Below, in pieces: positions 23,236 to 34,562 of a stretch of DNA of 64,000 bases. Each line of letters opens with the position of its first letter. The stretch's first letter is position 1. Made by a program: the position numbers and the translations under genes. The notes below the pieces were generated by a model that worked only from the letters and a program-made list of their open reading frames with translations, was not told the origin of the DNA and did no database searches. Source of the stretch: Tolypeutes matacus (lineage: Eukaryota > Chordata > Mammalia > Cingulata > Chlamyphoridae); assembly GCA_026826555.1 (NCBI GenBank), contig JAKSZT010054569.1, positions 5,318,346-5,382,345 of the forward strand, written 5' to 3'.

Positions 23236-24694
23236 GTGATGGAGAGCAACTAATCCCTGCCCTGGCTGCCTGCCAGAGCCGCTGTCAAGAGGAAGGAGAG
23301 AGAGACTGGACGGGCGAGCTCTTCAGAAGCTGCGGTGTGCTCGGCAGAAGCAGCGCTGACAGGACTTTCCAGGTGAAAGCCATCGTGTGTGCCTTCTCCC
23401 AGGCACAGTGTCCCTCAGGAAACCCAGGGCCCACCTGCCCGGCAGCCTTGCTGCCCCTCGTGGGCTGCTGCAAAGCCCCTGGCTTCAGGGAGTAGCAAAT
23501 CAGCGTCTGAGTCCCTCCCAGATCTGATTCCCGCTCCCCTTCCAGCCCCAGCTCTTGCCGGACCCCTCAGCAGCCACACTGGACGCCCCACCCTCACCCA
23601 CCTCCCAGTCCTGCCGCTCGCCTGTTTCCTGCCAGGTTTTATGTACACTGCCTCCTCCCTGCCTCTGCCCACCTAACCCCGAGTGCCCCCCAGGGCCCAG
23701 CTGCAGCGCCGTCACGCTCGCCCTCTCTCCCTCTCTCCCGGCTGGAGTGACAACACCTTCCCTGTCCTTCTGTTGAACTGGGTGACTTTCGAAGCAAGCG
23801 GCCCATCCAGGCTTGAGCAGAGACTCTCATTGCCACTGGCCTTGCAGGGCAGCCCCGGGCTGGGGTGTCTCAGCCTTGGGGTCAGATGACCCCTCCCCCG
23901 GGGCTGCCCCCACTTCCCACCACAGGCTGAGGTTCATAAGAAGAACCTCTGGCCCTTCAGATACTTATTAGCTTATTCCTAAGAGGTCATTATTGTGACT
24001 CTCTCCATGTGACAGTTGGGGGAAGGGAGGCTGGGGCGGCCACCAGTTAGCAGATGGCAGGGCTGGAGTTTCAATCCAGCCAAGGTATAAGCCCAGGAAC
24101 GGTGACCAGGATGGGACCCAAGGCCTGGAGAAGAGAGCATTCCACTCAGAGCCTCGTCCTCAGGTGCGCCCCTGAGCTGGACGCGGTATGGGAGTGTGTT
24201 GCCCAGGGAGACAGATGCTTCTCAGCATGCCCCTGCCCCTTCTCCTGCCCTGTTGTCACTGGGCAAAAAGGCAGGGGAGCTGTGAGGACCTGCTGACGTT
24301 GCAGGGGCGCCGGCCAGTGTCCAGCTGCTCCCGGGGGACCCTGTAATTCCTGGGAGTTTGGCAAGGCTTGTCTGCCCACCAGCAGGCCCATTGCCTTCCT
24401 GGTCCTTGCCCACGTCAGGCTCGGATTTACGAGAACCCGCCCCCCCCCCGTCCGGCCCTCTGGGTCTCTGGGTGACAGGCTCCGCCTGTCCTTTGTGCCA
24501 CTGACACACTCAGAGGCCTGAGTCCCCAAGGACCCCCTCTCACAGTATGTGCCAGACATGACCAGCCATGACTCAGAACTCCCAGCCAAAAGACTCCAGC
24601 CACCGCCTCTCAGAGCACTGACCGGGGCTTCCGAGCTGGTTCAACCCCTCCCTGCCAGCAGCCTCTTCCTGAAGCCACCATAGACTTCCAGGCT

Positions 24695-24845
24695 TGCAGA
24701 GTGAGAAACGCCCTCAGTGGCCATCCGGCTCAGTCCGTACACTGTACAGACGAGGACGTGGAGGCCCAGAGAAGGAAAGCAACCTGCTTAAGGCCACACA
24801 GTGGCGAATGGCAGAGCCAGGACTGTAACCGGACTGTAACTCAAG
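24695..24845 (-). repeat. MIR-type fragment, reverse
   Basis: 'tgtacagacgaggacgtgga' and 'cttaaggccacacagtggcg' are the reverse-complement core with the tRNA-related end to the right. Confidence 0.65.
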
Positions 24846-25284
24846 ATGCCTGGCTCAGGGGTGGCTCAGCCGAGAGCCCGGAACCTGGCTGGAAACCCAG
24901 AATCCACCTAGGAACCTCGTGGCAAATGAGCACACGAGTAAGCCATGTGGGTGCAGGAGAAACGAGGGATGGGGCGGGAACCTCTGGGCCTCAGTTCTCT
25001 TCTCCTCCTGCTGATGCTCAGGAGCCTAGAAACTGGCTGAAGCTCCATTTTTTTCAGGAACACGGAAAGGGCTGAGGCTCTGGCCCTCGCTGTGGGTCTT
25101 TCTCTCCCTGTGGCCGTTTCCTTCTAGTCAAAGCACAGCTGGTCACTCTGGCCTGGGCTTGCTGCCTGCACCCCTGCTGGCCTCACCCGCCAGCCCATCT
25201 GCCTGACCTCCTACCCCTGGCCCCGCTGGCCACAAGGCCAAAATGCTGGCCACAGCCTTGGGTGGAGGAGAGAACGGGGAGGCT

Positions 25285-25360
25285 AGGCTGCCCTTGTGCC
25301 TTGGGCAAGTCCCTGCCTCACTCTGGGCCTCCATTTGCCTCTTCGGTGACATAGGAGGAC
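25285..25360 (+). repeat. MIR fragment
   Basis: 'gtgccttgggcaagtccctg' and 'ctctgggcctccatttgcct' give a short core-only piece. Confidence 0.6.
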
Positions 25361-25659
25361 AGGGCAAGCTACCCAGCACTGCTGCAGGGGCCTCTTGCTA
25401 TTTTCTCTATTCCCCTGCCCATCCACCTTCTAGAAGATTTTATTTATTAAGTATGATGTGTTGATCAGTGCAGTGTAGTTGCTTCCCAGAGCAACAGAGT
25501 AGGTTACGGTTCAAGCAATGATGTATTTACTTTTCCCGTTAAAATTAATAAAGAACATCAGAGCTTCTGATTAGCGTGGGCTAACTGAGTCTATGAGACT
25601 GGATGAAGTTAGTGTTTTGTTCTTGAACTACTGAAACACGATAAGGGATCTCTGCAGTT

Positions 25660-25860
25660 TCGTGGAATGGTTAAGGGCGCAGGTTCTGGAGCCAAACAGC
25701 TTTTCACCTTGGCCGGGTGAAGCTTCTGTGCCTTAGTTTCCTCATCTGTAGAATGGGAATAACGATGCATTTCCCTCATGGAGATGCTGCTGGCATTGGA
25801 TGAGTTAACAGACTTAAAATGTTTAGGACGCGGGGATCGATAAAAATTCAATATTGAATA
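25660..25860 (+). repeat. MIR, nearly full-length
   Basis: 'gaatggttaagggcgcaggt', 'tctggagccaaacagctttt' and 'tcctcatctgtagaatggga' cover the tRNA-related head and core. Confidence 0.75.
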
Positions 25861-25915
25861 TCTTTGGGAACTCCAAGATCAAGATGGTGTTTTCCTTTTG
25901 GTACCAACATTCTCG

Positions 25916-26150
25916 GATCAGTGTTTCCCAAAGGGTTGCTTGGTTAAATCACATGGGGGAAATGCTGAAGTAAACAGGATTGGAAGTTTGATTTCCGAGT
26001 CGGCTTTCTCAGAGCCACCCAGATGCTTGTGTGCAAGGTCAGTCAAAGTTGGCGAGACTGTGCTTGGCTTCCCTCTTATTTGACCATTGAACACTTCCTT
26101 GCGTATTGATGGGCAAGTGTTCCTGGGAACACAGTTTGGGAACTGCTTCT
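25916..26150. mobile_element. hAT-type MITE-like element with inverted ends
   Basis: The left end 'cagtgtttcccaaagggttg' and right end 'cacagtttgggaactgcttc' are imperfect inverted repeats about 200 bp apart, as in small MER/Charlie elements. The exact family is not assigned. Confidence 0.55.
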
Positions 26151-26605
26151 CTGTAGCATGAGGAACTGCAGGGTCCCTCCAGGCCCCTGTCAGACCTCTC
26201 CCCTCTGGGTGGCCCAGCCCTTCTGTAGATTAGACCACAGAGCCCTTTGGGTGGTGGCTGTCACCTGTTTCCCTGCAGACCTAGTTATCTAAGGTAAATA
26301 CAGGCACCTAATGTTTGCCCTGTGGGAAGATGGATGGGGCGACCTGTTTCCTCAGGAAAGGGCCCGGCTGAGGCGACAGCTGAAAGGGGGAGGGGGCTGG
26401 GCCTGGGGCAGGGCAGCCAGCGAGGAGTGGGAGTGGGAGGCAGTTCCCAGGGGCTGCTGGGAGCAGGCGGGAAAGGGACCACCCGGCCTCTGCAAGGGGC
26501 CCCAGCCACAGGGAGAGAGTCGCCCGCAGTGTGGAGCCAGGACATGGGGCCAGAGGCCCCAAGGGCAGTGAGGTGGGAGGAAGCCAACAGGGGTGCCCAG
26601 GGCCC

Positions 26606-26633
26606 TGGGGTGGGGGTGGGGGTGGGGGGAGCA
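26606..26633 (+). repeat. G-rich (GGGGGT)n, possible G-quadruplex
   Basis: Four or more G runs are separated by single T (ggggtgggggtgggggtggg). It meets the usual G4 pattern and lies within the KCNK3 intron, on the non-transcribed sense. Confidence 0.65.
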
Positions 26634-27539
26634 CTGTGCTCCCTGTCCCCTTCCTTAAGGCCCTGCTGGGCACCCCCTTGCCCGCTCCTCCCCAGCCCTG
26701 TGTTTGTGCACGCCTGTCTACAGAGACAACATCCCAGGGCTCTGAGCTCCTAGGGCCGTGCAAGTGCCCTGAGGCCCCACACAGGGCCCTGGTGAGAGCT
26801 GCTGCTCAGAAGATGCTGTTAAATGGGGGTGGCCCTGGGGAGAGAAAGCTCCCCTTAGGCACACATAAGGTCGGAAAGTATCCGCCCCACGCCCACCTCA
26901 GTCTGGCCAAGCCCCTGGCTGGGGCTGGGAAAACACCAGGGCCTCCCGGAGCTGGGGTGGGGGTGGGGACCAGTGCAGAGCGCCGGGTCTGGAGTTTGTC
27001 CCCCTCCAGTCTAGAGTTCCCGGAAGGACAGCTCTGAGGCACAGCACCTCCCTCCCTCCACCCTGCCCTTTCCAAGGCCTCCTTCCCATCCTCCCATCTC
27101 CTCTTGCACTCTTCTCCCCACTCCCCACCAGCAGGACCTCTCCCCGCTCCTTCCTCTCCCCCAGACTTTCCACTCAGGGGCCCACTGCTCTCTGTGTGCT
27201 CTTCTTTTACTCTCCCCTGCCTCCCCCTGGCAGGTGTCCCTGTTACTTGGCTTCAGGGGCCTCTGATGTGGGACAGCCCCCGACACCCCCATCCCCCACC
27301 CTCCCCAGGCCCACGTGGCACGGGGGGAGCTGAGAGGGAGGGTGCTGGTGTCATGGAAAATCCCTGCGGCAGCCAAGGTCAGTGTTTGCAGACACAGCTT
27401 GGCCTAGAGCCAGGCTGCCTCCCAGGCCAGCTCCCTCCGGCCCGTCCCAGAGGCCAGCTTCGTGCAGGGGCCTTTGAGAGACGCCCCTGGGCTGCTCTAG
27501 GTGCCTGGGTGCAGCAGCCATCAGTCCTGGCGTGTGAGA

Positions 27540-27655
27540 TTCAGTAGTTCAACTGGCTGAATTTATAGATGGGTAAACCGAGGCCCAGAGAGTGGCAGGG
27601 GCCAGCAGAGGTCACAGCGAGGCAGTGCCAGAGCTGGGGTTGGAATCTTAGGGTC
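27540..27655 (-). repeat. MIR fragment, reverse
   Basis: 'gatgggtaaaccgaggccca' followed by 'gtgccagagctggggttgga' is the reverse MIR core. Confidence 0.6.
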
Positions 27656-27789
27656 CCCCGTCCCAGCTGAGCCTTCTTTCTACTGCCCACCCCCACCCCT
27701 GTGGGCCAGAGCAGCACCCTAAAGTAATCTCTGAAAGGCTGAGGAGGCTGGGTTAAAACCTTCCTTCCATTCAATCAAGGGCTCCCTTG

Positions 27790-28275
27790 AGCTTGTGCTA
27801 AGCTTGAGTTGGGTGATGGGGCCAGGGGCAGAACCAGATGATCAAACCAAGGTCCCTGACCTCAAAAAAACTTACAATCCGGGAGTGAATCAGATGAAAC
27901 AGCTCAGTGAAAGCAACTCTGAACGTTCCAATGCTCAGGAGGAAGAAGGAGCTGTTATTACACAGGTTATTACAACCTGCCGCAAGGGTGGGCAGTGCTT
28001 TAGGAGGGATATAAGCCAGGGCCTGAAGAAGAGCTGGAGGTAGAGAACGTCCAGCTGGGGTGTCAGGGAGGACTTCCTGGAGGAGGTGGCCTTGTGCTGA
28101 GCTCTGAAGGATGGCTAGGAAGTGCAGGGTTCCTGCTGAAGCAGAGACACACGGCTGGGAAGACACAAGGCATGTTAGGGCAGAGGGGTTGCTGTGCATT
28201 CTTGCAATGGGGGTGACGGGGGGCCCAGCAGACTCTCAGGAAGGCGGCTCCGTGCAGGGCACGAAGAACCTTCGA
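27790..28275 (-). mobile_element. L2 3' region, reverse, left part (split by L1)
   Basis: 'caaggtccctgacctcaaaa', 'gtcagggaggacttcctgga', 'ctgagctctgaaggatggct' and 'gggcacgaagaacctt' follow the reverse complement of the L2 3' region. It resumes at about 28865 after the L1 insertion. Confidence 0.6.
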
Positions 28276-28740
28276 ACTGTTCCTACCTACTGACCCTGCA
28301 GTGCCACTTCGAGGAATTTCTGCTAGGAAAATAGCCAGAGATTGGAACAAAGATTTATGAACATGGATGTTTATAGCAGCATTTTCATTGTGAGAAATGG
28401 TAAACAGTCCAAATGCTCGCCAATAGGATTTGGTTAAACATATTAAAGTATATTTATGAGACGAAATATTATGCAGCCATTAAAGTGCTGTCCTTGAGGG
28501 GTGTTTTAATTACACGGAAAACCACCATATAATGTTAAACGAAAACAGTAGGATGAAACACTTTATGTAGAGTTGTAATCCCATTGTAACTGTACACACA
28601 GAGAGAAAAAGCTGAAGGAAATATGCTGAAAAGCTCACAGAGTTTCTCTCTGAATTATGGGCTTAGGGTTGATTTTAAGTTTCTTTTTATCCCTTCTGTG
28701 TGATTGACAAAAAAACCTTTTACTTTTATGGGTAGAAAAC
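28276..28740 (+). mobile_element. Old L1 3'-region fragment inserted in L2
   Basis: 'acatggatgtttatagcagc', 'agtccaaatgctcgccaata' and 'atattatgcagccattaaag' match the well-known distal ORF2/3'UTR text of old L1 families. It ends near a TTTATGGGTAGAAAA stretch. It interrupts an L2 relic, so it is the younger of the two. Confidence 0.65.
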
Positions 28741-28864
28741 GGGGGCTGTTACAGGAGAAGCAGCAACCAAACTTTTCCTGGTTTTCTTGAAGCAGAAAGT
28801 TCACGTGACTGACGGTCGGGGTGGGCAAGGACTAAAATTCCAAGAGCTCGCAGGCTAGGGTCAG

Positions 28865-29045
28865 AGACAAGTCTTCACCTGAAGGCAATGAGGAGCCATT
28901 GAGAGCTCTTGAGCAGGGCAGGACATGCTCCCAGAAGTACTGAGACCACCAGGGTGGTGGGAGAGGGGAGGACGGGGCCATCAGAAGGCCTCTGCAGTGG
29001 GCCAGCTGCAAGAGCTCAGGCCTGAACTGGAGGGAAGCAGAGAAT
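28865..29045 (-). mobile_element. L2 3' region, reverse, right part
   Basis: 'aaggcaatgaggagccattg', 'agcagggcaggacatgctcc' and 'tggagggaagcagagaatgt' continue the reverse L2 order after the L1. Confidence 0.55.
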
Positions 29046-29125
29046 GTGGCCAGCAGGAGAGGGGAGGGGAGGGGAAGTGGGGAGGACAGTGGGGAGGGGA
29101 GGGACGCAGGGGGAGGGGGAGCAGA
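29046..29125 (+). repeat. GGGGA-rich purine tract
   Basis: Repeats of gaggggaggggaggggaag form an almost pure purine stretch with many G runs, a candidate triplex or G-quadruplex former. Confidence 0.7.
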
Positions 29126-29149
29126 GGCACAATGTGTGAATCGACTAGT

Positions 29150-29292
29150 TCTATTTGTGGGTAGAAACTGTAAGCTCCATGAAGGCAGGGATATTTGTCT
29201 TTTTTTTTTTGTTCACTGCCATATTCCCCACCCCTGGAGGAGGACATGGCACAGAGTTGGCACTTAATGAATACCTGTTGAATGAAAGACTT
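29150..29292 (+). mobile_element. L2 3' end
   Basis: 'aaactgtaagctccatgaag', 'gcagggatatttgtc', 'gcacagagttggcacttaat' and 'gaatacctgttgaatgaaag' are the classic 3' end of L2. Confidence 0.8.
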
Positions 29293-30043
29293 AGGGAAAA
29301 GGAGGCATGGAAGATGAGCCTGAGGTCCAAATGAGGCAGAGACAGGGAGGCTGGACAGAGGGTGAGGCTGGGAGCCGGCAGTATGGCATCGCAGGGCAGC
29401 TGCCAGCCACCTGCCCCGGCTGTCCTGGGCAGGGCCCTGACCTGGGGCCTGGGGGTCTGTTGTTTAGCCAGCCGCTGAAGCAGGTGGCCATGGCCCAGGC
29501 CTGTGGCCAGCCAGACAGGGCATCTGTGAGCTCAGAACTTCTAACAGATTGGATCTGGTGGGGTTTTAATTAAATAAACCCACCAGGGACTGCCTGGCAC
29601 CGTGAAAGGAATCCTAAAGGACAATGAAAGTGGACTGGGCCATCGTGGCCGAGAGATACCTGTTCTTGACCCCGTGCCGCTTCCTTAAAGGCTGCACCTG
29701 TGACGCTGGCATCTGGCTGGTCCAAGTCTTACACATTTACACTCCCTGGCTTTTCTCATTTTGCCTCGGAGGAGAAGCTGGCGTCTCCTCATCAGGGTCC
29801 CCAGATGGGGCTGATACGCTCCCAGCGAGAAGCCCTGTTGGGTCTCGGGGTGCCTGTGGCCAGGCTGGATGTGGCTTCTGGCCCATGTTCCTTGTTGGGG
29901 CCACCAAGTGTCCTGGAGCTGCCTGAAACCTCACGGCGGGGGCGTGGGGGGTGTGGTGGGCGCTGCGGGGCACAGGAATTAAAGAGTACCTGCCCAGTTG
30001 TCAGAGGCCTGGCTCCCATGCTAGCTCTGCTACCACCTTGCTG

Positions 30044-30255
30044 CACGACAGGCTCAGCAAACTTTTTCTGTAAAAGGCCAGATATAAAATCTCTCAGGCT
30101 TTGCAGGCCGAACGTTCTCTGACAACTGCTCAGCTCTGCCCATGTGGCCTGAAAGCAGCCTTAGGCAACATGTAAACAAGCTGGCGTGACCATGTTTCAG
30201 TAAAGCTTGTTTTACATCAACAGGTGCGGGCCAGATCCAGTTTGCCGTAGGGCCC
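30044..30255. mobile_element. Non-autonomous hAT-type DNA transposon copy
   Basis: 'ctcagcaaactttttctgta', 'aaaggccagatataaaatct', 'tttgcaggccgaacgttctc' and 'cagatccagtttgccgtagg' form a familiar MER-type element, close to full length. I do not assign the family name. Confidence 0.6.
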
Positions 30256-30419
30256 TCAGAAAGGCATGCCACCTCCCTGAACCTCAGTGATGAGACGGTC
30301 CCTAAGGGCTCTTTTTTCTCTGACGAGTTCTATTTTAGGATTTTAAAAATTGGTAGCCACCCCCACCCCCACCCTGTTCCATGTTTCACGCCCTGGCCCC
30401 CAGGAGAGAAGTGAGTTTC

Positions 30420-30603
30420 TTTTTTTTTTTTTAAAGATTTTATTTATTTATTCATTTATCCCCCCCTTGCTGCTTGTGCTCGCTGGGTCAGCTAACCACG
30501 CCGTGCGGGCGGGCCTGCCCTCACCAGGAGGCCCCGGGAACCGAACCCGGGGCCTCCCATATGGGAAACGGGAGCCCTACTGATTGAGCCACAGCCGCTT
30601 CCC
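30420..30603 (-). mobile_element. DAS-SINE I, long form
   Basis: On the minus strand the head is 'gggaagcggctgtggctcaa', with B box 'cccgggttcggttccc', then the GC-rich domain and an A-rich tail (plus-strand TTTATTTATT). It has a perfect 14-bp target-site duplication, gagaagtgagtttc, at 30406-30419 and 30604-30617. It is the same subfamily as 5296-5483 and lies inside the KCNK3 intron in the gene's orientation. Confidence 0.92.
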
Positions 30604-30689
30604 GAGAAGTGAGTTTCGAGCAGGGTCTGCATGAGGAATTGGAAAGAGGGCCATAGCTGCATTTGTACATTTCTGGACACTGCTCCTGC

Positions 30690-30905
30690 TCTTTTTTTCT
30701 GCCTGATGGCTTTCTACTCCTCCGTCAAAGCCCATCTCAAACATCACCTCCTCTGTGAAGCCTTCCCTGATTTCATCCACCCTCTTGAACCACTAAGTCC
30801 TCCTGGAGCCCTTTGTTCATTACTCACCATCCCTCACACATCTATTCATTCAACCAGCAGGCATTTCTGAGTCCTTAATATGGACAGTGCTCTAAGGTTT
30901 AGCAT
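30690..30905 (+). mobile_element. L2 3'-region fragment
   Basis: 'aaagcccatctcaaacatca', 'cctcctctgtgaagccttcc' and 'tgatttcatccaccctcttg' are diagnostic L2 text. Confidence 0.75.
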
Positions 30906-30924
30906 AATAATTCCTTACATTTCG

Positions 30925-31100
30925 TTTGTGCAGGGCTTTCTCATGTACAAAGCACTTTCCATGCGTTCTCCTCTATTCCTGTTTTCCAGATGTGAAAACA
31001 GAGGCTCAGAGACATGGTATTTTATTTCAGGCCGTAAAGGCTAGAACCAAACTTGAAATCCAAAGGCAGCTCTTCGCACTGTACTCGGCTGCCCCGGGAC
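30925..31100 (-). repeat. MIR fragment, reverse
   Basis: 'acaaagcactttccatgcgt' and 'cagatgtgaaaacagaggct' match the reverse MIR 3' section and core. Confidence 0.55.
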
Positions 31101-31724
31101 TCTTTGCACTGGCCCAGAAGCCAGAACACCTGAGTTCTGGTTCTAGCTCTGCCACCGGGGTGGCAGGCAAGACCCCGTCCCTCTCTGGGCAATGGCACTC
31201 TGGATGCACTAGACCCACAGCTACTGGAGCTCGTGCGTGTCTGCAGCGCTGTCCCAGATGGCCCTGATCAGGTGCTCCCGAGAGGGTGAGAATCTCTGGC
31301 TGTCCTGGGAGGGGTGGGCAGAGCTGGGCTGGTCTGGTCAGCTCAAGGAGAAGCCCAGAGAGGAGGACCCTTCTGGGACCTCCCCTCTTGGCCTCCCAAA
31401 ACACAGAGGCCACATGGCGTGGAGGCGGTGGCCGCATGTCCTTGCCCTGGTCTCCCGGGGCCAAGATGGGCAGGAGCACTTGGGAAGTCTTATTGGCCCC
31501 CAGGTTTTCCCTGCTGACTGCTGAGCCCCGGGGTCCCTAGCACAGCCCCCCACCCCCCACCCCAACCTAGTCCTAGGGACCAATCTTCTGGGGCCTTGGG
31601 TCTGAGTCTTTTTGGTTCATTCTTTTTTTGGTCTCACGTTGCCCTCTCGGTCTCCCTCTGGACTCCGAGGCCCCAGAGGGCAGGGGTGGTGTCTGGGACT
31701 TTGTAGCTGTCGGACTGAATATAA

Positions 31725-31940
31725 AGCTCACACTTAGTGAGCATCTGAGCTTCGGGCCCTTTCCTCAGTGCCTCACGTGCATTACGTCATTGAAGCTTCA
31801 CGACAACCTCCCGAGAGAGGTATTATATTATCTCCATTTTACAGATGCAAAAACTAAGGCTCAGAAAATTTCAGTAACTCATTCAAGACCACACGGCAAG
31901 TGAGTGGCTGAGCCAGGGTGCAAATGCAGGCCTTTCACCT
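31725..31940 (-). repeat. MIR, nearly full-length, reverse
   Basis: 'cattacgtcattgaagcttc', 'tattatctccattttacaga', 'tgcaaaaactaaggctcaga' and 'cacacggcaagtgagtggct' cover most of the element. Confidence 0.8.
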
Positions 31941-33449
31941 AGTGCAGCCTGAGCAGTGCTAGTGGATTCGAGGCTGAATTCTGGAGAGCAGGCGTCCAGC
32001 TGAGGAGGCCGGCCACGTGGCTGGGGCACTCGGACAAGGCCATGCAGGCATGGGGCAGAGCCAGATCTGTCTCGCCGAGTCCTGCTCTCTTCCTGCTGCG
32101 TCTTGGTGGTCTCTAGGATCTCTGGACTAGGGTTGGGGATGGGGGTCCATGGTCCATCTGGACTGGAGTGGGACTTTCATGGATTGAGCCCCATAAGCTT
32201 GCTCTGGGGAAGCAAAGGGGTGGAGAGGGCAAGGCAGCAACACATTTCCTTGACTGCCAAGCAGGGTGCTGCCCCTGCCCAGCCAGGCCTAAGCATGCCC
32301 TGGGACCCCACAGAGGGCCCTCTCCACCAGCCTTAGGCAGAAGACAGGACGCCAGGCGCCCCACCTGCAAGAGGGGGCTTGTGGCACCGGGGAAGGTTGA
32401 GGGGGAAGCAGGGGCCCCAGGGAGCCTGCCGTGCTTGGCTGGGCCCCATAGCGTGTCTTCATCAGTGAATTCAGCAGACACTTCCTGAGCACCCATTGCT
32501 CGGTGCCAGGCTGAGCACTGGGAGAGGCTGCAGAGACCAGGAGGGCTCGACCTGGCCGCCAGCGGGCAGGCGGGAGAGCTTGGCCACACAAGTGGAGACC
32601 TGTCCCAAGGTGTGCTGAGTTTGTGTAGGGGGGCCTGTCTGGACCGAGGGCACCGGAAACCGGGCAAGGAGTCAGAAGGCTGCGATCTAGCCACTGCGCC
32701 TGGGGCTGTGGGCCTGGCATTTCCCCTCTCCTGGTGGCCTCCAAAGTGGGCCCTGGACCCCGGAAGCAGCCAGGTTCAGGGTCGGTGTGGACATCTGGCT
32801 GTCACTAGAAACTGGATCGAGGTCACTAGCTGAGACCATACTCTACCTTTTATTTTTTTTGCCATTTCTTAAACTTTTCATTTTAGAACAGTTTCAGATC
32901 CGTAGAAGTATGGGGCAGATCTCCCTTTCAAAAACACTCAGCACCTCCTATCTGTCCATGCATTGCTGCCCGCCGCGTCTGCCCCTCGTGAGAAGCCGCC
33001 GCCCTCCTGCCCTGGCCCGCGAGCAGCCGCTCCACGCAGCTCTCCATACGCGCCCACCCCTGCCACTGGCGTGGCCCCTCTTGGCGGATGCTGCCTGGCC
33101 TGTCTGCCCACCTCCTCTGCACAGTGATACCTCCGTGAGCAAAGCTCCTTTTAGAAAAGCCTGCGCAGAATGGGGTGGGGGGCAGTGGTGCTGTCCCCTG
33201 GACACGGCTTTTGAGAGCTGGCCAGGGCCCCTGCCTGGTCCCCTGGGTGGGGTCTCACCTCCTGAACTGCCCCCTCCTCTGCAGCTGGGCCTGGGCCACA
33301 GGGGGGCTTGGGAAGAGGGGGGACAAGAGGGTGGAAGGGAGAGAAAGGGGGTTTTGGAGGCTGGAGCAGAGCCTCTGCTTCCTGCACTCGAAGTGCCTCT
33401 ACTGCTCGCATTGGCGGGACCAGGGAACCCAGGTGGCCTTACGTGAATT

Positions 33450-33550
33450 ATCTCCAAGCTTCACCCTGACGCTCCTTATTAGCTCCACTTTGATGAGGCT
33501 CAGGGAGGTGAAATACTGCCTGCCACGGGCATCCAGAGTCCACCAGGGTC
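33450..33550 (-). repeat. MIR fragment, reverse, diverged
   Basis: 'gctccactttgatgaggctc' with 'agggaggtgaaatactgcct' suggests a decayed reverse MIR core. Confidence 0.4.
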
Positions 33551-34434
33551 TCTCGGTGCTCGGAGTCCAGGCCCTTTTAAGGGTTGACCATGCAGGGTGT
33601 CCCTGGGGCCCTCACTTTGTTAGCAGAGCACAGAAAATGTGTCCAGCGGCCGTCACCCCAGCACTGCTGCCAGCCTTCGGGGCAGGACCTGGGTCTTGTA
33701 GTCTCAGTTGCCCTGCATACAGCAGGTGCTCAAACCACGGGAGGATGGGAGTGGCTTCCTGCTGAGAGGCCCTGTCCTCTGAGCCCCACCCCTGCTTTCT
33801 GCCGGGCTTAACACCCCAGAAGCCGAATGGCCAGTGCTTTTAGCCCCCTGCCCCCCGCCACTGCAGGTCTCTTAGGAGACCCCTGGGCTGCCTCAGTGTA
33901 GCCCTGAACCAGACAGAGCAGGAGGTGGAAAGAGGGAGGCCGTCTGTGGTGGCGTGTTTGGGGTGCCTGCTCCATTCCTACCTCTTTGAAACTGTCCCTA
34001 CCCCCAAAAGCCCTAATCAAGGAGACGGGGGCTAGGCAGCCTCTTTGTAGCCTGTGACACCTGGTCCAAGCGGACCCGAGCTGTGGGCCTGACTGGGCCC
34101 AGTGGGGTCAGGACCTGAGGGCTGGGTCAGCTTTGGGGTGCTCAGGGGGTCCAGTGGGGACCAGTGTGAGCCAAAGCTACGTGCAGGTCAGAGTCCCAGG
34201 GGATCTGAGGCCAGAGAATGGCCGAGAGAAGCACAGCCAGGGTCGGGGCGGTGGCCGAGTGCTGCTGTTTCCTAGAAGTTCCCCTCTACTGGTGCAAAGG
34301 GGCGCCGTGCCCTGCAGAAGGGGGCCTGGCCCCCAAGCCCTGCATCCCAGGTGTGGCCTGCAAGGTGAGGCAGCACAGCAGGAGGGTGTTGGCTTGGCTT
34401 TGGGAGACCCCCATGGGCACAGCCCTCTATAGTG

Positions 34435-34562
34435 TTAGAATCCTCAGTGCACCCCTCTGGCCAGGGTGGTGTCCATGCAACAGTTGGGGACCCTGAAGCC
34501 TGGAAACTTTGGGTGTCTTGCCCAGGCTGCAGCGCTGGAGCTGGGCCTGGCCTGGGTCTTCT
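34435..34562 (-). repeat. MIR fragment, reverse, diverged
   Basis: 'gttggggaccctgaagcctg' and 'cttgcccaggctgcagcgct' correspond to the reverse core. Confidence 0.4.
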
